NCBI GenBank assembly: GCA_034435455.1
Contig: DAOTXL010000092.1
Location: 55,180 to 119,179, forward strand
DNA: 64,000 nt
Direction: 5' to 3'
From: DAOTXL01 sp034435455
Lineage (GTDB): Bacteria; Chloroflexota; Anaerolineae; JAAYZQ01
A program made the position numbers and the translations under genes. Each line of letters begins with the position of its first letter. The first letter of the stretch is position 1. Positions 51,707-60,003 of this stretch are shown piece after piece. The notes under the pieces are model-generated. The model saw only the letters and a program-made list of their open reading frames with translations, was not told where the DNA came from and ran no database searches.

Positions 51707-53332
51707 GTGCGCATCGGTTCTTATCCGTCCCTCCGGTTTTATGCGCTGCTCCCCCGCGCCATCCGGGCCGCCACCAACATTCTCATCCTGGCCTTGTGGC
51801 TGTGGCTCTACCGGCCTGTGTTCGACTATTTCTGTGTCATTTTCACCGAGGATGATTTTCGCACCAACCAGGTCCTGCTTCTGGGCGTGTTGGGGCTGAT
51901 CGCCTACCGGATACAGCGAGGAGGGTGGCGGCTGCGGCTCAACGCCGCGCCCTGGCTCCATCCGCCGGCGCTGGCGCTGGCCCTGGGCGGCTCGACCCTC
52001 TACCTTCTGGCCGAGCGGTTCCTCGATGTCAACACCCTGTCGGCCACCCTCTTTGGCCTGGCCAGCTACGGGCTGCTGGGGCTGTGGCTGACCCCTGACT
52101 CTATCCCCGCCTGGCGCAAGGGGCTGCCCGTCGCATTGCTGCTCATCGGCACGCTGCCCTTTGGCGACCACCTGCAGACCTTTGTCGGCTATCCGCTGCG
52201 TATCCTCACCGCCCGGTTGGTGAGCGAGGGGCTGGCTGCCGCCGGTGTGCCCTCGGTCGGGGTGGATACGATCCTGGTGCTAGAAAACGGTGTGTCGAAG
52301 GTGGACCTGCCGTGTAGCGGCATCAAGAGCCTGTGGAGCGGGGCGCTGTTCCTCCTGGCGGTGACCTGGATCGAGGGCCGCCCTCTGAATCGGCGCTGGC
52401 TGCTGACGGCGTTCCTGTTCGGCGGCCTGCTGTTTGTCGTCAATCTGCTCCGGGTCGCGGTGCTGGTTGTCGTCGGGCAGGTGCTGGGCTGGAGGTTGAT
52501 GGCTGAGATGCTCCACGTGCCGCTGGGGGTGTTGGGGTTTGTCGCTGCCTGTGCTGCGTTTCTCTCGGCGGCGGGGATCTCGGCGGCGGAGTCGGAGACG
52601 CCTCCTACGGCGGTGGCGGCGGGGATCTCGGCGGCGGAGATCTCGGCGGCGGGGATCTCGGCGTCAGAGACGCCTCCTACGGCGGTGGCGGCGGCGGCGG
52701 AGACGCCTCCTACGGATGGTAGGGGCTGGGACAAGATCGCCATCAGGAGGAATCTGGTGGTGGCGGCGGTGCTGGTGGCCATGATCCTATCCTACGCGCC
52801 CCGCCCCCAGACCGGGCTGGCGCAAATGCCGCCCACGTGGGAGTTTCCGCCGGAACTGCATACCAGGCCGCAAGCCCTTACGCCCGATGAGGTGACATGG
52901 CTGACCCGTGACGGAGCCGAATCGGCAGAGCGGTTGCGCTTCGAATGGCGGGGGCTTCATGGTTCGTTGATCCTCATCACCAGCCGCACCTGGCGCGCCC
53001 ACCACCGCCCCGAACGCTGCTTCGAGGTGTATGGCCTGTCGCTCGACGACTCGCGGCCTATCCTCATCACGCCGACCTTCCCGGCCCGCTTTGTCGCCCT
53101 GGGCCAGAACGGCTCAAGCCTCTTCTCGGCCACCTACTGGTTTCAATCGGCGGAGCAGACGACCGACGATTACGGGACGCGCATCTGGGATGACCTGTCC
53201 CCCCACCGTAACCGCTGGGTGCTGGTCTCGATCCTGTTCGATACCCGGATCGATCCCGCCTCGGACGACGTCCGGGCGTTCTATCTTGCGCTGCACGACA
53301 CGGTGGCGCACTATCTGGGAGGTGTGCAATGA
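51707..53332 (+). CDS. Exosortase (XrtO-like) with C-terminal EpsI-like domain
   Basis: This 541-residue protein starts at GTG 51707, 7 nt after AGGAG; ATG 51659 would overlap the previous gene. Eight or more hydrophobic segments contain the exosortase catalytic set: Cys203 in DLPCSGIKSLWSG, Arg249 in NLLRVAVLV and His270 in MLHVPLGVLGF. A low-complexity insert (about 287-338) separates this core from a soluble C-terminal domain with TSRTWRAHHRPERCFEVYG, resembling EpsI/DUF3485-type domains. Exosortases cleave PEP-CTERM proteins at the membrane and couple export to glycan or matrix assembly. The next gene encodes a candidate partner and substrate. Confidence 0.83.
   Translation: MRIGSYPSLRFYALLPRAIRAATNILILALWLWLYRPVFDYFCVIFTEDDFRTNQVLLLGVLGLIAYRIQRGGWRLRLNAAPWLHPPALALALGGSTLYLLAERFLDVNTLSATLFGLASYGLLGLWLTPDSIPAWRKGLPVALLLIGTLPFGDHLQTFVGYPLRILTARLVSEGLAAAGVPSVGVDTILVLENGVSKVDLPCSGIKSLWSGALFLLAVTWIEGRPLNRRWLLTAFLFGGLLFVVNLLRVAVLVVVGQVLGWRLMAEMLHVPLGVLGFVAACAAFLSAAGISAAESETPPTAVAAGISAAEISAAGISASETPPTAVAAAAETPPTDGRGWDKIAIRRNLVVAAVLVAMILSYAPRPQTGLAQMPPTWEFPPELHTRPQALTPDEVTWLTRDGAESAERLRFEWRGLHGSLILITSRTWRAHHRPERCFEVYGLSLDDSRPILITPTFPARFVALGQNGSSLFSATYWFQSAEQTTDDYGTRIWDDLSPHRNRWVLVSILFDTRIDPASDDVRAFYLALHDTVAHYLGGVQ
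52564..52718 (+). repeat. In-frame GC-rich repeats inside the exosortase gene
   Basis: Repeated blocks of GGCGGGGATCTC/GGCGGCGGAGATCTC alternate with three copies of GAGACGCCTCCTAC. They encode a run of AAGISA, AAEISA and SETPPTAVAA units in the exosortase linker. The copies are imperfect and all stay in frame. Confidence 0.85.
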
Positions 53333-56139
53333 AAACGATCCGAAAGTTGCTGGACATCCGCCTGTGGGGGTATGGCCTGTTCTGGTCGTGGAACATTATC
53401 TTCCTGGCCTTCATGGTCCTGGGCTTTGCCCCCACCCTGCTGCCGGAGATGATCCCGGCCGTCCGGGCCGGCGTCATCCCTCTGAATTTCGTGGTCTATG
53501 GCAGCATCCTGACCCTCATCCCGGTTCTGGCCGTGCTCCTGGGCCTCACCCGGTTGCGCCGCGCCCCCCGCCGACTCCTGGCCCTGGGCTATGGCGTGGA
53601 GGGGCCGCTGATGATGCTGCTGGCCGTGCGTTTTTTCCTCATCCGTCAGGCCAATCCGGCCGTCACACTGCTAGGCGTCATTGCCGGGCTGGGCCTGGCC
53701 GCCCTGCTGTGGCAACTGCTGGACCGGCGCATCGAGGAGCGCGGGCGGCTGCTCACCTGTCTGAGGGTCGCCGGGCTGACGTTGTTGCTCTTTATCGGCC
53801 TGTATGCCGCCGCCTGGCTGGCCTTCTATGCCCCCCCCATCGCCTCTTACGGCTGGAAGACCCTCGATGACCTGGTCCGCTACCCACCCGAATGGCGCTG
53901 GGTTCCCCTCTGGCTGTTGGGCACCCTCCTGGCGGCCTACACGGCCATGCTGGTCGTCGCCATGCCCCTGGCCGTGTCGGCCCTTTACGTGCGGGCCTGG
54001 TGGCGGGGCATGCGCAGCATGGTCGGCCAGGCGGGACGATGGCCGGCCGGGGTGCTGACGGCAGCTGTGCTGGTCGCCTGCGGAGGGCTGCTGGTCCTGA
54101 CCAACCGCCAACCCCAACAGCAGGCCTTTGCCCTGTTGGAGGCCCCGCTGACCACACCGGACCAGGCGCGGGCCCTGCTGGAAAAGGAGGAGGCGATCCG
54201 CGCCGGGTTGCTCAACAGCTACCTGGCCCCGGTCCGCTATGTGAGCGCCGTGGGCGAGGTGCACCATGTGAGCCAGATGTACAAGTGGTTGCTGGGTGTT
54301 CCGATGAAACAGGCCCGCCGTATCCAGGCCGCCTACGAGGTGGTGGCCCGGCCCCTGCTCTACAAGCCGGTCCACCCTCCGTCCGGGGAGGGCGAACGGG
54401 AGGACAACCGCGCCCTCCGCGACGAGCCGGTCGAGGCGGCGAAACTGTACGAGACCTTTTTCGACCGCCCCATCGTGGAGGGGGAACACGAGGCCATCAT
54501 CCGCGCTGCCCGCTCTACCTGGTCGCCGGACCAGGCTCAGGCGGCATGGATGGCCGTGGACGACCGGGAGGTCCACCTGGTGCGCCAGGAAGTAACCGTA
54601 ACCGAACATGGCGACTGGGCCGAGGTGGAGCTGTATGAGGTCTACCAGAACCAGACCGCCCAACGGCAAGAGGTGGTCTATTATTTCAGCCTGCCCGAAT
54701 CGGCGGCCATCACCGGCCTGTGGCTGGGCAACAGCCCCGACCGGGACAGGCGGTTCCCCTATCGCGTCGCTCCCCGTGGGGCGGCCCAGGAGGTCTACCG
54801 CCTCCAGGTACAGCGCCGCATAGACCCGGCCCTGGTCGAGCAGATCGGGCCACGTCAGTATCGGCTGCGGGCCTTCCCTGTCGAGCCCCGGAATATCCGC
54901 TGGGATGCCGGCACGCAACGCTCGACCGTGCAGGAAGGGGCGATGCTGCACCTGTGGCTGACCTGCCGCGTCCTGGCCCAGGGGGACACCTGGCCGCTGC
55001 CCCAGTTGGCCGAACGGCGCAACGTCTATTGGGACCGGGAGACGGTGCGGCTGGTGAACGGCAAGCCGATGGCGGCCGAGGGAGATGAGTGGCTGCCCGC
55101 GTCGGTGCCGGCCACCTCTGCCGTGACGCCCGCCCTCCACCGGGTGGATTTTCCCGGCGGCCGGACCGTCCTGGTCAGGCCGGCCGTCTCCAACGACCGC
55201 CCTCCGCTCCCGGCGGGCCTCCGCCTGGCGGTGGTCCTGGACCGTTCGCGCAGTATGGCCGGGCATGCGGCGGAGGTCCGCGCCGCGCTGACCCGCCTGG
55301 CCAGCCTGGACGCAACGGTGGAGGTGTACCTCACCGCCTCGGCCTACCGGGGAGAAGGCCCGTCGCGGCTGCCCCTGGCCGAGCTGAACGCCGACGACAT
55401 CCTGTATTTCGGTGGGCAGAATGCGGCCGAGTTGCTGGCCCAGTTCGAGGCGCTGCGCGGCCATGACCCATACGAGGCCGTCCTGATCCTGACCGACGAT
55501 TCCGGGTACGAGCTAAGCGCCGAGGGGGTGGAAGTTCCGGCGTTCCCTGCCGCCGTCGGTGAGGTATGGATGGTCCACCTGGGTGGGCGTTTCCCCCTGG
55601 GTTACGATGATGCGACGCTGGCCGCGATCCAGGCCAGTGGCGGGGGCGTGGCCGGCAGCCTGGAGGAGGCGTTGGCCCGCCTGGCGGCCGGTCTGGCCGG
55701 GGCCGACGACGTGATAGACGGCTATGTCTGGCAGACCCTGCCCACCGCCGAAGCCCAGGGGAAGGTAGAGGCCGATTTCGGCCCCCTGGCTGCCCGACAC
55801 TTGATCCTGGCCGAGATGGAACGGCAGCGGGGCGCGCTGGACCAACTGACCACGCTGGACGCCCTGCACGCCATCGCCGTCGAGCAGAGCATCGTCACCC
55901 CCTACTCCTCGATGATCGTGCTGGTCAACCAGGGGCAGGAGGCCCAACTTGAGCAACTGGAGGGCCAGGACGACCGCTTCCAGCGCGAACACGAAGAGGT
56001 CGGCGAGACGCTGCCGCCCAACACCCTGGACGTGGCGGGTGTCCCCGAGCCGGAGGAGTGGCTGTTGCTGGCCCTGGCGGCGGCGATGTTGCTGGCCTGG
56101 GTGAGGAAAGAGGCAAGGGGCAGGAGGCAGGAAGCATGA
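53329..56139 (+). CDS. PEP-CTERM-system integral membrane protein (TIGR02921-like), VIT/VWA-type
   Basis: This 936-residue protein overlaps the exosortase stop by four bases. Residues about 15-275 contain some eight membrane segments. The soluble part has a VIT-like region (EVTVTEHGDWAEVELYEVYQ, then YYFSLPESAAITGLWLGN) and a VWA-like fold starting LAVVLDRSRSMAGHAAEV, with the metal site DRSRS. The C-terminus reads VPEPEEWLLLALAAAMLLAW followed by RKEARGRR (from residue 905): a PEP motif, membrane helix and basic end, as in PEP-CTERM sorting signals. This matches a family seen beside exosortases in cyanobacteria (from memory). It may be both partner and substrate of the exosortase. Confidence 0.8.
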   Translation: MKTIRKLLDIRLWGYGLFWSWNIIFLAFMVLGFAPTLLPEMIPAVRAGVIPLNFVVYGSILTLIPVLAVLLGLTRLRRAPRRLLALGYGVEGPLMMLLAVRFFLIRQANPAVTLLGVIAGLGLAALLWQLLDRRIEERGRLLTCLRVAGLTLLLFIGLYAAAWLAFYAPPIASYGWKTLDDLVRYPPEWRWVPLWLLGTLLAAYTAMLVVAMPLAVSALYVRAWWRGMRSMVGQAGRWPAGVLTAAVLVACGGLLVLTNRQPQQQAFALLEAPLTTPDQARALLEKEEAIRAGLLNSYLAPVRYVSAVGEVHHVSQMYKWLLGVPMKQARRIQAAYEVVARPLLYKPVHPPSGEGEREDNRALRDEPVEAAKLYETFFDRPIVEGEHEAIIRAARSTWSPDQAQAAWMAVDDREVHLVRQEVTVTEHGDWAEVELYEVYQNQTAQRQEVVYYFSLPESAAITGLWLGNSPDRDRRFPYRVAPRGAAQEVYRLQVQRRIDPALVEQIGPRQYRLRAFPVEPRNIRWDAGTQRSTVQEGAMLHLWLTCRVLAQGDTWPLPQLAERRNVYWDRETVRLVNGKPMAAEGDEWLPASVPATSAVTPALHRVDFPGGRTVLVRPAVSNDRPPLPAGLRLAVVLDRSRSMAGHAAEVRAALTRLASLDATVEVYLTASAYRGEGPSRLPLAELNADDILYFGGQNAAELLAQFEALRGHDPYEAVLILTDDSGYELSAEGVEVPAFPAAVGEVWMVHLGGRFPLGYDDATLAAIQASGGGVAGSLEEALARLAAGLAGADDVIDGYVWQTLPTAEAQGKVEADFGPLAARHLILAEMERQRGALDQLTTLDALHAIAVEQSIVTPYSSMIVLVNQGQEAQLEQLEGQDDRFQREHEEVGETLPPNTLDVAGVPEPEEWLLLALAAAMLLAWVRKEARGRRQEA

Positions 56140-56180
56140 GAGAAGAGGCAAAAAGCAAGAACAAAGAAAAGGAGTAAACC

Positions 56181-56870
56181 ATGAAAGACCTGGCTGTCAT
56201 CGAAACGATTTTGCGCAACCGTCACCACTTTTTCATCGAAATCCGCGACGGGGTGGAACTGAAGGAAAAGATGCGGGCCATGCTCATCTCCAGCATCCTC
56301 TTCCTGGCGCTGTATGGAGGGGTGCTGGGGGCCACCCATAGCCTGTGGCAAACCCTCAGTTCGGCGGTCAAACTGCCGATCCTGTTCCTGCTCACCCTGG
56401 TCATCTGTACGCCTACCCTCTATTTTTTCAACGTGCTGTTCGGTTCTAACCAGAGCCTGACCCAAAACTTTGCCCTGATCCTGACGGCCATCACGGTCAC
56501 CGCCGTGCTGCTCCTCAGCTTTGCGCCGATTGTCGTCTTTTTTCTGCTCACAACGGCGAACTATCAGTTTTTCAAGCTGCTGAATGTGGCCATCTTTGCC
56601 ATCTGCGGGGCGACAGGAGTGACGTTTCTGAGCCAGGGGATGCGCCTGGTCTCGGCAGCAGGCAAGGAGGGCGCTTCGGCCCGGCGATGGGTGCTGCGGC
56701 TGTGGATCCTGATCTACGCCTTTGTCGGCAGCCAGATGGCCTGGACGCTGCGGCCCTTCATCGGTGCGCCGAGCATGAAGTTCGAGCTGTTCCGCCAGTT
56801 GGGCGGCAATTTCTACACCAACATCTTTGCCAGCATTGGCGAGATCCTGGGCTTTTTTGTGGTCCGTTAG
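56181..56870 (+). CDS. Multi-pass membrane protein of unknown function
   Basis: This 229-residue protein has about six hydrophobic segments (MLISSILFLALYGGVLGATH; PILFLLTLVICTPTLYFF; ALILTAITVTAVLLLSF; LNVAIFAICGATGVTFL; and others) and a Yip1-like overall plan, with a soluble N-terminus ETILRNRHHFFIEIRDG. I cannot name its family with confidence. AAAAGGAG precedes the ATG. It follows the PEP-CTERM membrane protein by 41 bp and likely belongs to the same unit. Confidence 0.75.
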   Translation: MKDLAVIETILRNRHHFFIEIRDGVELKEKMRAMLISSILFLALYGGVLGATHSLWQTLSSAVKLPILFLLTLVICTPTLYFFNVLFGSNQSLTQNFALILTAITVTAVLLLSFAPIVVFFLLTTANYQFFKLLNVAIFAICGATGVTFLSQGMRLVSAAGKEGASARRWVLRLWILIYAFVGSQMAWTLRPFIGAPSMKFELFRQLGGNFYTNIFASIGEILGFFVVR

Positions 56871-56879
56871 GAGGGAAAC

Positions 56880-57659
56880 ATGGTCGATCAATCCCCTGTG
56901 GACAAGCCTTCAACAGCCGATCAGATCCTCGATCTGCTGCTGGATGCACTGGCCGAACGGCAACAGGCCCGACGAGCACAGGCCAGGGTCAGCCCGCCGC
57001 CTGCCGCCCCGCCCCTTCGCCCGGCCTCGCCTCCTGTGGAGCAGATCCGACCGGCAGCGCCACCCGGACCGGTTCCCAGGCCGCCTGTGCCCCCGCCGCG
57101 ACGTGAACCGGAACCGGGTGATGAGGATTGGCAACCGCCCCCCCGCCTGCCCAGCATCAACCTGGGCAAGACGTTGGGCCGGCTGCTGATCCTGGTGGCT
57201 GTGCTGGTGGCGCTGATCAATATCCCGGTGAACCGCTACGGCGTGAGCCTGGCCCGCATCCTGCCCGATTCGGCCTCGCTCATCATCCGCGACGGGCTGG
57301 TGTTGAAAGGCAGCGGGCCGGAGATCTATATCCTGGAGGACAACAAGCTGCGCTGGATCAGCAGCCTGGAGGCGTTCGAGTTTTTCGGATACACCTGGGA
57401 CCAGGTGCACATTGTGGACGACAAATTCCTGGAGGGGTTCGAGAAGGGCCGGCCGATCTATGTTCTGCTCAAGTGCCAGGCCAGCCCACACATCTATCGG
57501 CTGGAAAACCAACAGAAACGCTGGATCAAGGACATAGACACCTTCCTGGCAGAAGGGCACGTCTGGGAAGATGTCAAGTTTGTGACCTGCGACTATTTGC
57601 GGAGCCTGCCCGATGGCCCCCCCATCCCCGAGGACGCCGGGCCACCGCCGCAACCGTGA
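56880..57659 (+). CDS. Membrane-anchored protein with two KRW-type repeats
   Basis: This 259-residue protein has a cytoplasmic N-terminus with a Pro/Arg-rich stretch (about 38-95), one membrane segment (LGRLLILVAVLVALINI) and an exposed C-terminal part. That part holds two tandem units of about 50 residues, LEDNKLRWISSLEAFEFFGY and LENQQKRWIKDIDTFLAEGH, each followed by W-[DE]-[DQ]-V and a later Gly/Pro-rich turn. Such KRWI repeats occur on secreted and wall-associated proteins. A perfect terminator follows 8 bp after the stop. Confidence 0.75.
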   Translation: MVDQSPVDKPSTADQILDLLLDALAERQQARRAQARVSPPPAAPPLRPASPPVEQIRPAAPPGPVPRPPVPPPRREPEPGDEDWQPPPRLPSINLGKTLGRLLILVAVLVALINIPVNRYGVSLARILPDSASLIIRDGLVLKGSGPEIYILEDNKLRWISSLEAFEFFGYTWDQVHIVDDKFLEGFEKGRPIYVLLKCQASPHIYRLENQQKRWIKDIDTFLAEGHVWEDVKFVTCDYLRSLPDGPPIPEDAGPPPQP

Positions 57660-57666
57660 ACCTGCC

Positions 57667-57705
57667 AATGCCAGGCACCTGCCGGAGATGCCTGGCATTT
57701 CTTTT
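57667..57705 (+). terminator. Rho-independent terminator
   Basis: Perfect 11-bp arms AATGCCAGGCA (57667-57677) and TGCCTGGCATT (57689-57699) flank an 11-nt loop and are followed by TCTTTTCC. It closes the exosortase unit. Confidence 0.85.
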
Positions 57706-57721
57706 CCGATGCAACTCCCGT

Positions 57722-57750
57722 TTGTCCTTTTCGTAAAACAGTTGTATAAT
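57722..57750 (+). promoter_or_regulatory. Promoter of the yccF/SPFH unit
   Basis: TTGTCC (57722-57727) and a perfect TATAAT (57745-57750) are 17 bp apart, about 70 bp before the YccF-type ATG. It lies immediately after the preceding terminator. Confidence 0.7.
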
Positions 57751-57821
57751 CGGTGGGGTTTGCGCTGTGCAGCAGAAGATATGACGACAAGCCACACTAA
57801 AACGGTTGCCAGGAGATCGAG

Positions 57822-58214
57822 ATGCCGTTGTTGCTACGAATCTTGTACTTTTTTCTCTTTGGCTGGTGGGCCACGGGGGTCTGGATCAACATCGCCTGGT
57901 TCCTGAACATCACCGTCATCGGCCTGCCGTTGGGCCTGTGGATGCTGAACCGGGTGCCCCAGGTGCTCACCCTGCGCCCTATGCGGCAGATGGTGGTCAT
58001 CTCCGACAGCGGCGGGCAGGGCGAGATCCGCACAACCGTCCTGCCACAGCATCCCTGGCCGCTCCGCCTGCTCTACTTTGTGCTGATCGGCTGGTGGCTG
58101 AGCCTGTTGTGGTCCAACCTGGCATGGGCCATCTGCGCTACGGTCATCGGCCTGCCGGTGGGCATCTGGATGTTCAACCGGCTGCCGGCGCTGACCACGT
58201 TGATGCGGACGTAG
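57822..58214 (+). CDS. YccF domain membrane protein
   Basis: This 130-residue protein carries two copies of the YccF motif: LYFFLFGWWATGVWINIAWF and LYFVLIGWWLSLLWSNLAWA, each followed by T(V/I)IGLPxGxWMxNRxP. YccF proteins are small inner-membrane proteins of unknown function. It leads a unit with a coiled-coil protein and an SPFH-HTH fusion. GAGATCGAG precedes the ATG only weakly. Confidence 0.88.
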   Translation: MPLLLRILYFFLFGWWATGVWINIAWFLNITVIGLPLGLWMLNRVPQVLTLRPMRQMVVISDSGGQGEIRTTVLPQHPWPLRLLYFVLIGWWLSLLWSNLAWAICATVIGLPVGIWMFNRLPALTTLMRT

Positions 58215-58216
58215 GG

Positions 58217-58243
58217 CGTAAAACGGAAGGCATAAAACGTAAA
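58217..58243. repeat. CGTAAAA-type short repeat
   Basis: CGTAAAACG, ATAAAACG and TAAAGG blocks form an imperfect array related, in reverse complement, to the TTTACG heptamers at 41081-41114. Confidence 0.5.
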
Positions 58244-58268
58244 GGAACTCAGGAGGGAAAAACAAAAG

Positions 58269-58835
58269 ATGAGTCTGGAAGAAACTGTCGGTTCTGTGCT
58301 GGGGCAGGAAGGTGACCTGCGGGAGACGGTAGAGGCAGCCCTGGGGGGCTTTGAAAAGCTGGTGAAAAAGATCCCCGGCTACAAGGGCTACAAAGAGAAA
58401 GAGATGCGGCGCGAGGCGGACAAGCTCCTGCGGATGGAGCTGGCCGCCAGGTTGGACGACCAGCGGGCGCGGATGTCCGAGCTGCAAATGGACCTCATCA
58501 ACCAGGGCCAGATCCAGTTTCTGGACGACCTGGAACGCGCGGTCATGAAGCTGCAACTGCTCATTGACCGCATCCGAACCGCATCGTACGGCTACGCCGG
58601 GCTGTTCGACGCGGTCAAGGTCAAGGAGGAAGCATTGGACGCCCTTTACGAATTCGACAACAAGCTGTTCGAGTTCGTGGATCAGGTCGCGTCCGACGTG
58701 GACCGTGTGGCCTCGGCCATCACGGCCCGGGAGGGTGTGGGCGAGGCTATCACGGAGTTGACCGGCACGGTGGATCAGGCCAACCTGACCTTCGGCCATC
58801 GCCACGAGGCGATCATGCAGATAGGGACAGATTAG
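58269..58835 (+). CDS. Helical/coiled-coil protein of unknown function
   Basis: This 188-residue soluble protein is predicted mostly helical, with heptad-like stretches (READKLLRMELAARLDDQRA, DDLERAVMKLQLLIDRIRTA) and a conserved-looking GYAGLFDAVKVKEEALDALY. There is no enzyme motif. CTCAGGAGGG lies upstream of the ATG. It sits between a YccF membrane protein and an SPFH protein, so it may bridge membrane and scaffold. I do not recognise a named family. Confidence 0.8.
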   Translation: MSLEETVGSVLGQEGDLRETVEAALGGFEKLVKKIPGYKGYKEKEMRREADKLLRMELAARLDDQRARMSELQMDLINQGQIQFLDDLERAVMKLQLLIDRIRTASYGYAGLFDAVKVKEEALDALYEFDNKLFEFVDQVASDVDRVASAITAREGVGEAITELTGTVDQANLTFGHRHEAIMQIGTD

Positions 58836-58861
58836 AACAAGTAGAAAGAGGATAGATAGGA

Positions 58862-59908
58862 ATGGCACGAATTATTGATGTAATCGAGGTTCCGGATCAG
58901 CAGCCGGACGAGATGGTGCGGCGGCTGCCGGAGTTTGGGTCAGGAGATTTCCGCTTTGGTTCGCAGGTCATCGTCCGCGAGTTTCAACAGGCGGTCTTTT
59001 TCCGCGACGGCAAGGCGTATGACACCTTTGGCCCAGGTCGGCACACCATCACCGTGGCCAACGCCCCGCTGCTGACCGAGCTGATCGGCAAGGTGACGAG
59101 CGGCCAGACCCCCTTTACCGCCGAAGTCTATTTCGTCAACATGCGCGAGTTTTTGGACCACAAATGGGGCACGGCTGAGCCGATCCCGCTGCGCGATGTG
59201 GACCTGGGCCTGGTGCGGCTGCGGGCGTTTGGCACCTACTCTATGCAGGTCCACGATCCGGCGCTCTTTGTCAACAAGATCGTCGGGGCCCAGGGCCTGT
59301 ACCAGACCTCCCAGATCGAGCGGTTCCTGCGCGGCATCATCGTCGCCCGGCTGACCGACCTGCTGGGCGAGATGGGGAAGGGGCTGTTCGATCTGCCCGC
59401 CCTGTACGACGAGATCGGCGCCGGGGCCAAGGCCAAGGCCCAGACCGACTTTGCCAACCTGGGCATCCAGCTCAAGACGCTGTACGTCAACTCCATCAGC
59501 CCCACCGAGGAGACGGCCAAGGCGATTGATGAGCGGGCTTCGATGGGCGCCATCGGCGACATGCAAAAGTACCTGCAGTTCCAGGCAGCGCGGGGCATCC
59601 GCGACGCGGCCCAGGCGGGCGGCGGTGGCGGTGACCTGGCCGGCGCGGGTGTGGGCCTGGGGGCCGGCATGGGCATGGGAGCCGTGGTGGCCCAGGCGCT
59701 GGGCCAGGCCATGACCCCCCAGGCCGGGGCGCAGGCTCCGGCAGCGGCCATCCCGGAGATCATGACCCTGTCGGAAGCGGCAGCCTACATGCGCGTCGGC
59801 GAAGAGGATGTGCTGGCGATCATCCAGTCGGGCGAGCTGAAGGCCAAAAAGATCGGGACCAGCTACCGCATCGCCAGGAAGGCCATAGACGAATATCTGT
59901 CCAGCTAG
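58862..59908 (+). CDS. SPFH-domain protein fused to excisionase-type HTH
   Basis: This 348-residue protein has an SPFH/virion-core-type domain at about 30-240 (REFQQAVFFRDGKAYDTFGP, LRAFGTYSMQVHDPALFVN). A Gly/Ala-rich linker follows (about 255-300), then a MerR/excisionase-like helix-turn-helix at the end (TLSEAAAYMRVGEEDVLAII, then KIGTSYRIARKAIDEYL). Relatives such as YdjI usually end in a zinc ribbon; a DNA-binding-type HTH is less common. SPFH proteins assemble on membranes in stress responses. The HTH may bind DNA or serve as a protein-recruiting module. No transmembrane helix is evident. Confidence 0.85.
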   Translation: MARIIDVIEVPDQQPDEMVRRLPEFGSGDFRFGSQVIVREFQQAVFFRDGKAYDTFGPGRHTITVANAPLLTELIGKVTSGQTPFTAEVYFVNMREFLDHKWGTAEPIPLRDVDLGLVRLRAFGTYSMQVHDPALFVNKIVGAQGLYQTSQIERFLRGIIVARLTDLLGEMGKGLFDLPALYDEIGAGAKAKAQTDFANLGIQLKTLYVNSISPTEETAKAIDERASMGAIGDMQKYLQFQAARGIRDAAQAGGGGGDLAGAGVGLGAGMGMGAVVAQALGQAMTPQAGAQAPAAAIPEIMTLSEAAAYMRVGEEDVLAIIQSGELKAKKIGTSYRIARKAIDEYLSS

Positions 59909-59927
59909 CCGATGGGGGGTGGCGGAT

Positions 59928-59965
59928 GGCAGGGGAGGAGCCTGACCTTCTCCCCTGCCCTTTTG
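59928..59965 (+). terminator. Rho-independent terminator
   Basis: GGCAGGGGAG (59928-59937) pairs with CTCCCCTGCC (59950-59959) and is followed by CTTTTG. It ends the SPFH unit and argues against the upstream in-frame ATG at 59926 as the start of the next gene. Confidence 0.8.
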
Positions 59966-60003
59966 TAGGACAGAATGCCCTCTTGCCGGGAACGGCGAGG
60001 CAG

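Noticed and set aside
53671..55464. 597-codon minus-strand ORF
   Set aside because: Shadow of the VIT/VWA-type membrane protein gene; no domain and biased composition.
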